DNA of 64,000 bases from assembly GCF_007003975.1 (NCBI RefSeq), contig NZ_VFTC01000008.1, positions 140,340 through 204,339 of the forward strand. The letters are read 5' to 3'. Both the position numbers and the translations under genes were made by a program. Below, piece after piece: positions 42,250 through 49,760 of this stretch. Each line of letters opens with the position of its first letter. Within the stretch, counting starts at the first letter, position 1. A model generated the notes under the pieces. The model did no database searches. It was not told where the DNA came from and saw only the letters and a list, made by a program, of their open reading frames with translations. Source of the DNA: Mesorhizobium sp. WSM4306. Its GTDB lineage: Bacteria > Pseudomonadota > Alphaproteobacteria > Rhizobiales > Rhizobiaceae.

Positions 42250-42339
42250 GGTCGATGTCGTAATTGTGCAGCATTGGCGTACGGTCCCCTGAGAGTGCGA
42301 AGCCTTACATGGTGGAGCTGAACGCAAAGTAAGTGGCCA
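42248..42339. repeat. 92-bp direct repeat, right copy
   Basis: Identical to 37486-37577. Here only nine codons of the methyltransferase remain; they are joined at 42248 to the cyclase tail. Confidence 0.92.
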
Positions 42340-42452
42340 GGGGGTATGGTTGCTTTGACCGCTGCCCCAGGGGCCGAGCATGCTCGCAATCAAAGAAGTA
42401 CTAGAATACGCTCGTCGGCGAAGCTTTGACTAGGGAGGCGGGACACCCGCAT

Positions 42453-44630
42453 ATGGAGCGAAGGCTTACCGCAATCCTTGCTGCCGATGTGGTGGGATAC
42501 AGCCGCCTCATGGGCGAGGACGAGGTAGGCACGCTCGAACGATTGAAGGGTTGCCGTCGCGAATTGGTCGACCCCGCGATCAAGGAATTCCACGGTCGCA
42601 TTATCAAGCTCATGGGCGATGGGGCGCTGGTCGAATTCGCGAGCGTCGTCGATGCCGTCCAGTGCGCTGCCATGATCCAACGCCGGATGGCCGATCGCAA
42701 CAAGGGCACCGCTGATGGCCGCCATATCCAGTTTCGCATCGGCGTCAATCTCGGCGACGTCATCGTCGAGGAAAATGACATCTACGGCGATGGCGTGAAT
42801 ATTGCCGCGCGCCTCGAGGCTATGGCCGAGCCTGGGGGTGTATGTATCTCGGGCACGGCATTCGATCACGCGGTCCACAAGGTGGACGTCGGTTTTACCA
42901 GTCTTGGCGAGCAGCGCCTCAAGAACATCGCCGATCCGGTTCGCGCGTATCAGCTGCTGCTCGATCCCGCAGCATCGGGAAAGGTCACGGCCGCGCCACA
43001 CCGGCCGGGTCCGCGCGTCATGTTCCTGGCAAGTGTCGCGGCTCTGGCATTCGCCGTGCTTGCAGGCTTTTTTGCGTGGCACAAGTTCTCGGTGCCATCG
43101 CGGCCATCGGTTGCCGTGCTGCCGTTTGCAAACCTCGGCGGCGATCCAGGCCAGGACTATTTCGCTGACGGCATCACCGAGGATTTGATCACCGACCTCA
43201 CCAAACTTTCCGGTCTGGACGTCATCGCGCGCAACTCGGTATTTGCCTACAAGAACAAGCCTGCAGCGCTGGCGGACGTCGCGCGCGACCTTGGCGTTCG
43301 CTACGTCGTCGAGGGGAGCGTCCGCCGCACAGGCGAGCAAATCCGCGTCAATGCCCAGCTCATCGACACAACAAGCGGCGATAATCTGTGGGCCAATCGG
43401 TTCGACCGCGGCATGGCTGGAGTGTTCAGCGTCCAGGACGAGATGAGCGGGGAGATCGCCAAAGCGCTCGGTATCCGGGCTTCGGCAGCGGAAAGCGAGC
43501 GCATGGCGCGCCCGCCGACCGAAAACCTCGAAGCCTACGACTTCTACCTTCGGGCCGAGCAGACAGCACGGACCGGCCGGCGCGACGGGCTGCGGGAGGC
43601 GCTCACGCTCTACGACAAGGCGGAGGAGCTCGACCCCGCTTTCGCAGAAGCCTTCGCGGCTGATGCAAGCACAACAGTCTATATCTGGCGCGAATCGTTC
43701 AACGACATCATGCAGAGCGCGCCCGCGCGCAAACGCGCCTATGAGAGGGCAAGCCGCGCGCTGCAACTCGACCCAGGCCTTTCGTCGCCTTATGCGATTC
43801 TTGGCATCATGCAGGTCGTGGATCGCCGCTACGAGGAAGCCATCGCTTCGGCCGAACGAGCCGTCGCACTCGGCCCCGGCGATGCGGAGACGCAAATAGC
43901 TCTAGGATACGTGCAACTGTTCGCCGGCAATCATGCCGAAGCAGCCGCGGCGGTCGAGACCGCGCTCAGGCTCGATCCCAACCTTTCACCCATCAACCGG
44001 CAAATTGCCGGTCTGGTCTTTCTCATTCAAGGTAGCAACGACAAGGCGATCGAGGCGCTCGAACGCACCCACGAAGATGCGCCGTCAGTCGGAGATTTCA
44101 CGATCACGCTTGGTGCCGCTTACGCCCGCGCCGGCCGCTTGCAGGATGCGAGGGTGGCGGTCGCCGAGGGGCTACGCTCCATGTCGGTATCGGGGTTCGA
44201 TTCATTGTCCGCATTTCGGCTCAACGGTGCGCAATACCGTAACCCGCAGGATTTGGCTCTCATCATCGATGCGTTGCAGCAGGCGGGCTTGCCCGAATGG
44301 CCGTTCGGCTTCACCGGCGACGAGCACAACCGCTTGAAGGGCGAGGAGATCGCCTCGCTGGTGCTGGGCCACACGCTGCAGGGTCAGCTTGAACCCGGTC
44401 TCCAACCGGCCTTCCTCCAGATCGGGAGCGACGGCAAGGCAGCCTTCCGCTCGACGACGCGGCTGGTCACCGAGACCATCCGTGTCGATGGCGACCTTTT
44501 GTGCGAGTTGAGCGAGAATATGTTCGGGCGCCCCGACTGCGGACCCGTCTACAAACGCCGTGACGATGGAGGCGGCGGCTATTCCTTCGTCAACTCGAGC
44601 AAGGTGTTCCACTTCACGGTGGTTCAGTAG
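42453..44630 (+). CDS. Class III adenylate cyclase with TPR region, copy 1
   Basis: 725 residues from the ATG at 42453. The cyclase domain (about 1-170) has AILAADVVGYSRLM (metal Asp), KLMGDGALVEF (adenine Lys and second Asp), and YGDGVNIAARLEAM (Asp, transition-state Asn and Arg), so it should be active on ATP. One membrane helix follows near 190-213 (VMFLASVAALAFAVLAGFF). Next is a TolB-N/FlgO-like domain (PSVAVLPFANLGGDPGQDYF, VEGSVRRTGEQIRVNAQL) and then TPR-type repeats to the end. The cyclase faces the cytoplasm, the rest probably the periplasm. A paralogue follows at 44735. Confidence 0.9.
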   Translation: MERRLTAILAADVVGYSRLMGEDEVGTLERLKGCRRELVDPAIKEFHGRIIKLMGDGALVEFASVVDAVQCAAMIQRRMADRNKGTADGRHIQFRIGVNLGDVIVEENDIYGDGVNIAARLEAMAEPGGVCISGTAFDHAVHKVDVGFTSLGEQRLKNIADPVRAYQLLLDPAASGKVTAAPHRPGPRVMFLASVAALAFAVLAGFFAWHKFSVPSRPSVAVLPFANLGGDPGQDYFADGITEDLITDLTKLSGLDVIARNSVFAYKNKPAALADVARDLGVRYVVEGSVRRTGEQIRVNAQLIDTTSGDNLWANRFDRGMAGVFSVQDEMSGEIAKALGIRASAAESERMARPPTENLEAYDFYLRAEQTARTGRRDGLREALTLYDKAEELDPAFAEAFAADASTTVYIWRESFNDIMQSAPARKRAYERASRALQLDPGLSSPYAILGIMQVVDRRYEEAIASAERAVALGPGDAETQIALGYVQLFAGNHAEAAAAVETALRLDPNLSPINRQIAGLVFLIQGSNDKAIEALERTHEDAPSVGDFTITLGAAYARAGRLQDARVAVAEGLRSMSVSGFDSLSAFRLNGAQYRNPQDLALIIDALQQAGLPEWPFGFTGDEHNRLKGEEIASLVLGHTLQGQLEPGLQPAFLQIGSDGKAAFRSTTRLVTETIRVDGDLLCELSENMFGRPDCGPVYKRRDDGGGGYSFVNSSKVFHFTVVQ

Positions 44631-44734
44631 ATGCACGCGTCTCGGTGAAAGCGGCTGCTTACGCTCGCGTCCGACGCGGGACTGGAATAGGCTGCAGCGA
44701 AGCCGCGTGATCGACCGGGAGGGCGCAGGCAGAC

Positions 44735-46924
44735 ATGGAGCGAAGGCTTACCGCAATCCTTGCTGCCGATGTGGTCGGATACAGCCGCCTCATGGGCGAG
44801 GACGAGGTAGGCACGCTCGAACGATTGAAGGGCTGCCGTCGCGAATTGGTCGATCCCGCGATCAAGGAATTCCACGGTCGCATTATCAAGCTCATGGGCG
44901 ATGGAGCGCTGGTCGAGTTCGCCAGCGTCGTCGATGCCATCCAGTGCGCTGTCATGATCCAGCGCCGGATGGCCGATCGCAACAAGGGCACCGCTGATGG
45001 CCGCCATATCCGGTTTCGCATCGGCGTCAATCTCGGCGACGTCATCGTCGAGGAAAATGACATCTACGGCGATGGCGTCAACATCGCCGCGCGCCTTGAG
45101 GCTATGGCCGAGCCTGGGGGTGTATGTATCTCGGGCACGGCATTCGATCACGCGCTGCACAAGGTTGATGTCGGCTTTGCCAGTCTTGGCGAGCAGCGCC
45201 TCAAGAACATCGCCGATCCGATTCGCGCCTATCAGCTGCTGCTCGATCCCGCAGCCGCAGGGAAAATCAAGGTGGCAGTTCGCCGGCCGGTATCCCCCCG
45301 GGCGATCGGGGTGGCAGGAATCGCGGTCCTGCTCGTCGTGCTCCTTGCAGGATTGTTTGTGTGGCAATCGAGGACATCTTCCCTAGCCGAACGACCATCG
45401 GTTGCCGTGCTACCGTTTACAAACCTCGGCGGCGATCCAGGCCAGGACTATTTCGCTGACGGCATCACCGAGGATTTGATCACCGACCTCACCAAGCTTT
45501 CCGGTCTCGACGTCATCGCCCGCAATTCCGTCTTCGCCTACAAGAACAAGCCTGCAGCGCTGGCCGACGTCGCGCGCGACCTTGGCGTTCGCTACGTCGT
45601 CGAGGGCAGCGTCCGCCGCACCGGCGAGCAGATCCGCCTCAACGTCCAGCTCATCGATACGGCAACGGGCGACAACCTGTGGGCCAACCGGTTCGACCGT
45701 GGCATGGCCGGCGTGTTTGCCGTCCAGGACGAGATGAGCGGGGAGATCGCCAAAGCGCTCGGCATCCGGGCTTCGGCAGCGGAAAGCGAGCGCATGGCGC
45801 GCCCGCCGACGAAGAATCTCGAGGCCTACGACTACTATCTACAAGCCGAGACGGCGTCACGCAGCGGCCTGCTGGCCGGGCTGCGGGAGGCGCTCACGCT
45901 CTACGACAAGGCGGAGGGGCTCGACCCCGCCTTTGCCGAAGCCTTTGCGGCCGACGCGCGCACGACAGTCTATATCTGGCGCGAAGCCTTCAACGACATC
46001 ATCCAGAGCGCGCCCGCGCGCAAGCGAGCCTATGAGAAGGCGAGCCGAGCTTTGGAACTCGAACCGGACCTTTCATCGCCCTATGCAATTCTCGGTATCA
46101 TGCAGGTCGTGAATCGCCGCTACGAAGACGCGATTGCCTCTGCCAAGAAGGCTGTTTCAATCGGTCCGGGCGATGCAGAGGCGCAAGCAGCCCTTGGATA
46201 TGTTCAGTTATGCGCCGGCAATTATGCCGAGGCAGCCGCAGCGGTCGAGACAGCGCTCAGGCTCGACCCCGACCTCTCCGCCATCAACAGGGAAACTGCC
46301 GGGTTGGTTTTTCTTCTTCAGGGGAATGTCGATAAAGCGATCGAGATTCTCGAACGCAGCCGCGACGATGCGTCCACGGTTGGCAACTTTCGGTTTACAC
46401 TCGCTGCCGCGTATGTCCGCGGCGGCCGTCTACCGGATGCCAAAGCCGAAATCGCAGTTGGGCTCCGCCTCGTAGCAGGGTCCAGCTACGTGGACTCTTT
46501 GGCTGGGTGGCAGATGACTCATGCACATTTCCGGAACCCGCAGGATCTGGCGATCCTCGTCAACGCACTGCGCCAGGCAGGCCTACCCCAATGGCGCTAT
46601 GGCTTTACCCCGGACGAGCACGACCAGTTGAAGGGTGCTGAGATCGCGTCCCTCGTCATTGGCCATACATTGCAAGGCCAGATCGAACCCGGTCTGCAAC
46701 CAGCCTTCCTTCAGATCGGGAGCGACGGCAAGGCGGCCTTCCGCACGACGACGCGGCTGGTCACCGAGACCGTCTACGTCGATGGCGATCTCTTGTGCGA
46801 GCAGAGCGAGAACCTGTTCGGGCGCCCAGACTGCGGTCCCGTCTACAGACGCAACGACGCAGCCGGCAAAGGCTACTCCTATGCCAATACAAGCAAGGTG
46901 TTTCACTTCACGGTGGTCCGGTAG
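44735..46924 (+). CDS. Class III adenylate cyclase with TPR region, copy 2
   Basis: 729 residues from the ATG at 44735. It is nearly identical to copy 1 over the cyclase domain and the TolB-N-like region, with the same catalytic residues. It diverges in the linker and membrane segment (IGVAGIAVLLVVLLAGLFVW) and in the TPR part (AYVRGGRLPDAKAEIAVGL). The C-terminus (DCGPVYRRNDAAGKGYSYAN) is again alike. The pattern fits a recent tandem duplication in which the putative sensing part evolved fastest. The gap from copy 1 is 104 bp. Confidence 0.9.
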   Translation: MERRLTAILAADVVGYSRLMGEDEVGTLERLKGCRRELVDPAIKEFHGRIIKLMGDGALVEFASVVDAIQCAVMIQRRMADRNKGTADGRHIRFRIGVNLGDVIVEENDIYGDGVNIAARLEAMAEPGGVCISGTAFDHALHKVDVGFASLGEQRLKNIADPIRAYQLLLDPAAAGKIKVAVRRPVSPRAIGVAGIAVLLVVLLAGLFVWQSRTSSLAERPSVAVLPFTNLGGDPGQDYFADGITEDLITDLTKLSGLDVIARNSVFAYKNKPAALADVARDLGVRYVVEGSVRRTGEQIRLNVQLIDTATGDNLWANRFDRGMAGVFAVQDEMSGEIAKALGIRASAAESERMARPPTKNLEAYDYYLQAETASRSGLLAGLREALTLYDKAEGLDPAFAEAFAADARTTVYIWREAFNDIIQSAPARKRAYEKASRALELEPDLSSPYAILGIMQVVNRRYEDAIASAKKAVSIGPGDAEAQAALGYVQLCAGNYAEAAAAVETALRLDPDLSAINRETAGLVFLLQGNVDKAIEILERSRDDASTVGNFRFTLAAAYVRGGRLPDAKAEIAVGLRLVAGSSYVDSLAGWQMTHAHFRNPQDLAILVNALRQAGLPQWRYGFTPDEHDQLKGAEIASLVIGHTLQGQIEPGLQPAFLQIGSDGKAAFRTTTRLVTETVYVDGDLLCEQSENLFGRPDCGPVYRRNDAAGKGYSYANTSKVFHFTVVR

Positions 46925-46936
46925 GCGAACCTGGTC

Positions 46937-47440
46937 TCAGTGATACTTGTCGAGTTCCAAATTGGCCGCGACCTTCGGCCAGTTTGCATCGGCTTTCGGT
47001 ATTTCTTCAGCTGCATGCTCGGCGAATTTTTCCGCATTGCCGACGTCGTAGATCAGGTAGAGTTTGCCGTCGATAATCTTGAATGCTTCCGGATCGACAT
47101 TGACCGTGACCCCTCCGCCCACGACTTCGCCAGCACAGTAGCCGCCATATTGAGGAGCGTACTTGACCGGTTCGCTCATGAACATTTCCTGGTGTTTCTT
47201 GCTGGCGAAATGCCAGGGTGTCCCCAGCCAGTCATAAGTGAACTCTTCAGAGCCCTTCACGGCCTTGCCGTCAGTGAAGTAAGCGACCGTGTCGTAGCCC
47301 ATGATCGCCACACCGCCGAAATAGCCGGTGTTTACCGAATCGTCGGCCCAGGCCGATCCCGCGCCGACGACCGCAGCTACCGCGACCAGGCCAGCCGCCC
47401 CCAAATTCCGAACCAGTCGTGACTTGATCATCGTGCTCAT
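46937..47440 (-). CDS. Exported YHS-domain protein
   Basis: 167 residues from the ATG at 47440, which sits 6 bases after GGAGG. A signal peptide (LGAAGLVAVAAVVGAGSAWA) precedes a YHS domain: VAIMGYDTVAYFTDGKAVKG, FTYDWLGTPWHFASKKHQEM, YAPQYGGYCAGEV. The domain is linked to metal or redox proteins, but function is unknown. It lies 12 bp downstream of the ankyrin gene, and both are probably exported and co-expressed. Confidence 0.87.
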   Translation of the reverse strand: MSTMIKSRLVRNLGAAGLVAVAAVVGAGSAWADDSVNTGYFGGVAIMGYDTVAYFTDGKAVKGSEEFTYDWLGTPWHFASKKHQEMFMSEPVKYAPQYGGYCAGEVVGGGVTVNVDPEAFKIIDGKLYLIYDVGNAEKFAEHAAEEIPKADANWPKVAANLELDKYH

Positions 47441-47452
47441 CTGCATCCTCCG

Positions 47453-48043
47453 TTAATCGTGGATCTCGGCGCACTTCGCCGCGTTCGCCTCGCCAAGGAT
47501 TTTGGCTTGGCAGGTAGCACCATGGCGTTTGAAAAGTCGTATGATATCCGTGTTGCCCTTCCAGAATGCGCGCGTTATCGGCATGTAGCCATGCCCCTCG
47601 GGATGATTCACATCCGCACCTTTCGCTATAAGGAATTCGGCCAGTTCAACGTGGTTTTCCTCGCCGGCCACCAACAACGGCGTAGCACCCGCCTTGTTGG
47701 CGGTATCATCGAGCACCGCGCCTTTTTCCACCAGCAGCTTGGCGATCTGCAGGCTGCCCGAGTAGGCCGCCGCATGAAGCGGGGTGAAGCCGCCCGAGTT
47801 GCGCGCCATGACGTCGGCGCCCTTGCCCACCAGAAATTCGGCGATTTCCGGCTGGTTGTCGAGCGCTGCAGCGATGAGGAGGGTTGCCTGGTCGCGTGCC
47901 CGGCTGTCGACGTCTGCACCGCCTGCCAGGGCTTGCTCCACGGCGCCCTTGTCGCCAGCGGCGACGGAGTCGAACAATTGCTCACCTGCGGCTGCTGGTG
48001 TAGCCGCCCATACCAGCATACCAAGTGCCAGCAGTCCGCGCAT
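47453..48043 (-). CDS. Exported ankyrin-repeat protein
   Basis: 196 residues with a signal peptide (ALGMLVWAATPAAAG). About five ankyrin repeats follow: LFDSVAAGDKGAVEQALAGG, LLIAAALDNQPEIAEFLVGK, FTPLHAAAYSGSLQIAKLLV, TPLLVAGEENHVELAEFLIA, and MPITRAFWKGNTDIIRLFKR. The C-terminus has two Cys. Periplasmic ankyrin proteins often assist catalase or redox partners; here the likely partner is the YHS protein encoded 12 bp downstream. Confidence 0.9.
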   Translation of the reverse strand: MRGLLALGMLVWAATPAAAGEQLFDSVAAGDKGAVEQALAGGADVDSRARDQATLLIAAALDNQPEIAEFLVGKGADVMARNSGGFTPLHAAAYSGSLQIAKLLVEKGAVLDDTANKAGATPLLVAGEENHVELAEFLIAKGADVNHPEGHGYMPITRAFWKGNTDIIRLFKRHGATCQAKILGEANAAKCAEIHD

Positions 48044-48133
48044 GACGCAGGGATAGCATATATTAGCCTTGAATCATACAAGCTGCGTTCGACTTATCGG
48101 GGCAAATGCTGGCGGACGGCGCGGCCGGGCTGG

Positions 48134-48196
48134 CTTGAGACGCAATGGGCCCTAGGATCGTCACTGCCAAGCGGTTAAATCAGGCCGGGAGCCGCC
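48134..48196. repeat. Cyclase gene 3' end, parental copy of the repeat at 42188
   Basis: It includes the last codons of the cyclase gene at 48180 plus 46 bp of downstream DNA. See 42188-42249 for the recombined copy. Confidence 0.8.
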
Positions 48197-49250
48197 ACAT
48201 TCGCACACGACCTGCCCCACGCAATTCCGTTTCCCCGAGTGGGTCGCAAGCAAATTTTGGTCCGAGCAGTTGGTGCGTTGCATCAGAAATACGGATTTCA
48301 TCGGGCTCCGCGGACGTTTGAATGCGTGAGGCGAGGTTAACGGTCTCACCCCACAGGTCATAGGCGAACCGCCTCTTGCCTATGACGCCGGCGACGATTG
48401 GTCCGGAGTGAATTCCAATTCTGAGCCTTATCGGTTCTCCTGCGAAGCGTTCGCGCTTAACCGCCTTGCGCAACTCAACGGCATACTGCGCGAGGGCTTT
48501 TGCATGATCGGATCGCGCGGTGGGCAGGCCAGCGACCACCATCACACAATCGCCGATTGTCTTGATCTTTTCGCAGCCATATCGTTCAGAGAGCCGATCT
48601 GCCGCCTTGAAGAAGTAGTTCAAAATAGCGAGCGTCGTCACGGCACCGACGGTCCGCGCTCGTTCCGTAAAGCCGACGATGTCGGCAAAAAGCACACTCA
48701 CCTCTGCGTGGTTGTCAGCAATTTTCTTGTGCGCTTTCAACCGTTCCGCGATCGACGCCGGAAGAATGTTGAGGAGCAGGGCTTCGGCGCGCTGGTATTC
48801 ACGCGCCAATCCCTCCTGGCTCTTCCTCAACGCCTCGTTCGCCGCTTGCAGTTTCTCGTTGAGTTGACGCTCCCTCTCTTGCAGGAGCGTCATTTCATAA
48901 GCCTTCTGCTGAAGCCGCTGCCTGTTGGCGCGTTCGGCGGAGGCGTCAAGAAAGACCAGCCACACGCAGTCATCGTCAGCAAAAAAATGAAGGTCCGCGA
49001 CACGCCCGCTGGGCAGTTCGATCATGGGAATATGAAACGGAAGCTCCGGGCAAGGCAGCAGCCCTTCCATGAATTCAAGCTGCTCGGCAACAGGCTTGCC
49101 GATGCGAAGCGATGAGAGCCCGTGATGTTCGACATTACCGCCCTTGGCAGCTACGCACAGCAGGGCGTCGATTTTTACATATGCGACAGCGTGCCCATTG
49201 TAGAAGAAATTGAAAATCCAATTTCCGACTTCTTTTGGCAATCCATGCAT
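48180..49250 (-). CDS. Class III adenylate cyclase with N-terminal PAS-like sensor and coiled coil
   Basis: 356 residues. Residues 1-110 form a PAS-like module (SLRIGKPVAEQLEFMEGLLP, DCVWLVFLDASAERA). A long coiled coil follows (LLQERERQLNEKLQAANEAL). The cyclase domain at about 180-356 has VLFADIVGFTERA (metal Asp), KIKTIGDCVMVVAG (Lys, Asp), and FAYDLWGETVNLASRI (Asp, Asn, Arg), so an ATP-specific active enzyme is expected. It lacks membrane helices. It starts 3 bp after the GTPase stop with no ribosome site of its own, so it is translationally coupled as the last gene of the operon. Confidence 0.9.
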   Translation of the reverse strand: MHGLPKEVGNWIFNFFYNGHAVAYVKIDALLCVAAKGGNVEHHGLSSLRIGKPVAEQLEFMEGLLPCPELPFHIPMIELPSGRVADLHFFADDDCVWLVFLDASAERANRQRLQQKAYEMTLLQERERQLNEKLQAANEALRKSQEGLAREYQRAEALLLNILPASIAERLKAHKKIADNHAEVSVLFADIVGFTERARTVGAVTTLAILNYFFKAADRLSERYGCEKIKTIGDCVMVVAGLPTARSDHAKALAQYAVELRKAVKRERFAGEPIRLRIGIHSGPIVAGVIGKRRFAYDLWGETVNLASRIQTSAEPDEIRISDATHQLLGPKFACDPLGETELRGAGRVRMWRLPA

Positions 49251-49253
49251 GGT

Positions 49254-49748
49254 CTATTTTGTGACCATCGAAGCAAGTTGATGAAACGCATCATCAACGT
49301 GCTCACCCGTGAGCGCACTTGTCAGATAGATTTGCCATCCACGCTGCCTCAGTTCGTCAATCTCACTATCCGATATTTCCCATCGATCGGCCAGATCGGA
49401 TTTGTTGATCAGCAATACAAACGGCATAGCGCCGAATTCGGCCTCGACCCGTTCGCGCAGCGTGACCGCCACGGCAAGGGTTGCGGCGCGGGTTCCATCG
49501 ACGACAAGCACGAGCCCGGTTGCACCTCGAACATAGCTGACGCGGAATGAGCCGATATCGTCTTCGCCGGCCAAATCCCACAAAATCAGATCCACGGTTT
49601 TGCCCGGGAGTTCGACACTCTTCTTGTCGATTTTCACGCCCACCGTGGTCAGGTAGGTTTCTGAAAAGATGCTTTGCACGAACCTGCGAACCAGGCTCGT
49701 CTTCCCGACAGCGAAGCCGCCCAGCATGCAGATCTTTTTTTGCAACAT
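49254..49748 (-). CDS. Rab-like bacterial small GTPase
   Basis: 164 residues, a bare G domain. G1 is G10-x4-G15-K-T (LGGFAVGKTSL). G2 is YLTTVGVKI with Thr35, strikingly like the Rab YxxTIGVDF switch I. G3 is WDLAGED at 57-63, so the catalytic Gln of Ras/Rab is Glu62. G4 is NKSD (115-118) and G5 is TSAL (143-146). There are no C-terminal prenylation cysteines. It lies 12 bp after the OmpA-family gene and 3 bp before the cyclase gene. It probably acts as a cytoplasmic switch for those partners. Confidence 0.92.
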   Translation of the reverse strand: MLQKKICMLGGFAVGKTSLVRRFVQSIFSETYLTTVGVKIDKKSVELPGKTVDLILWDLAGEDDIGSFRVSYVRGATGLVLVVDGTRAATLAVAVTLRERVEAEFGAMPFVLLINKSDLADRWEISDSEIDELRQRGWQIYLTSALTGEHVDDAFHQLASMVTK

Positions 49749-49760
49749 TCGTGGGCTCCG

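Larger units (their letters stand above)
41901..42452. other. Mosaic intergenic region with recombined gene ends
   Basis: No intact gene. 41901-42187 is unassigned sequence. 42188-42249 repeats the 3' end of the cyclase gene at 48180 and its downstream DNA. From 42248 the sequence switches to the start of the methyltransferase gene and its leader. The join creates a 13-codon minus-strand frame (MLHNYDIDRRLPA) at 42233-42274. 42340-42452 leads to the first cyclase/TPR gene. Confidence 0.75.

Noticed and set aside
37486..42339. Composite transposon or integrative element
   Set aside because: The flanking repeats contain gene sequence rather than IS ends, and no transposase or integrase lies between them.
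42390..43895. 501-codon minus-strand frame
   Set aside because: Antisense to cyclase-TPR copy 1; no motif and a similar shadow occurs under copy 2.
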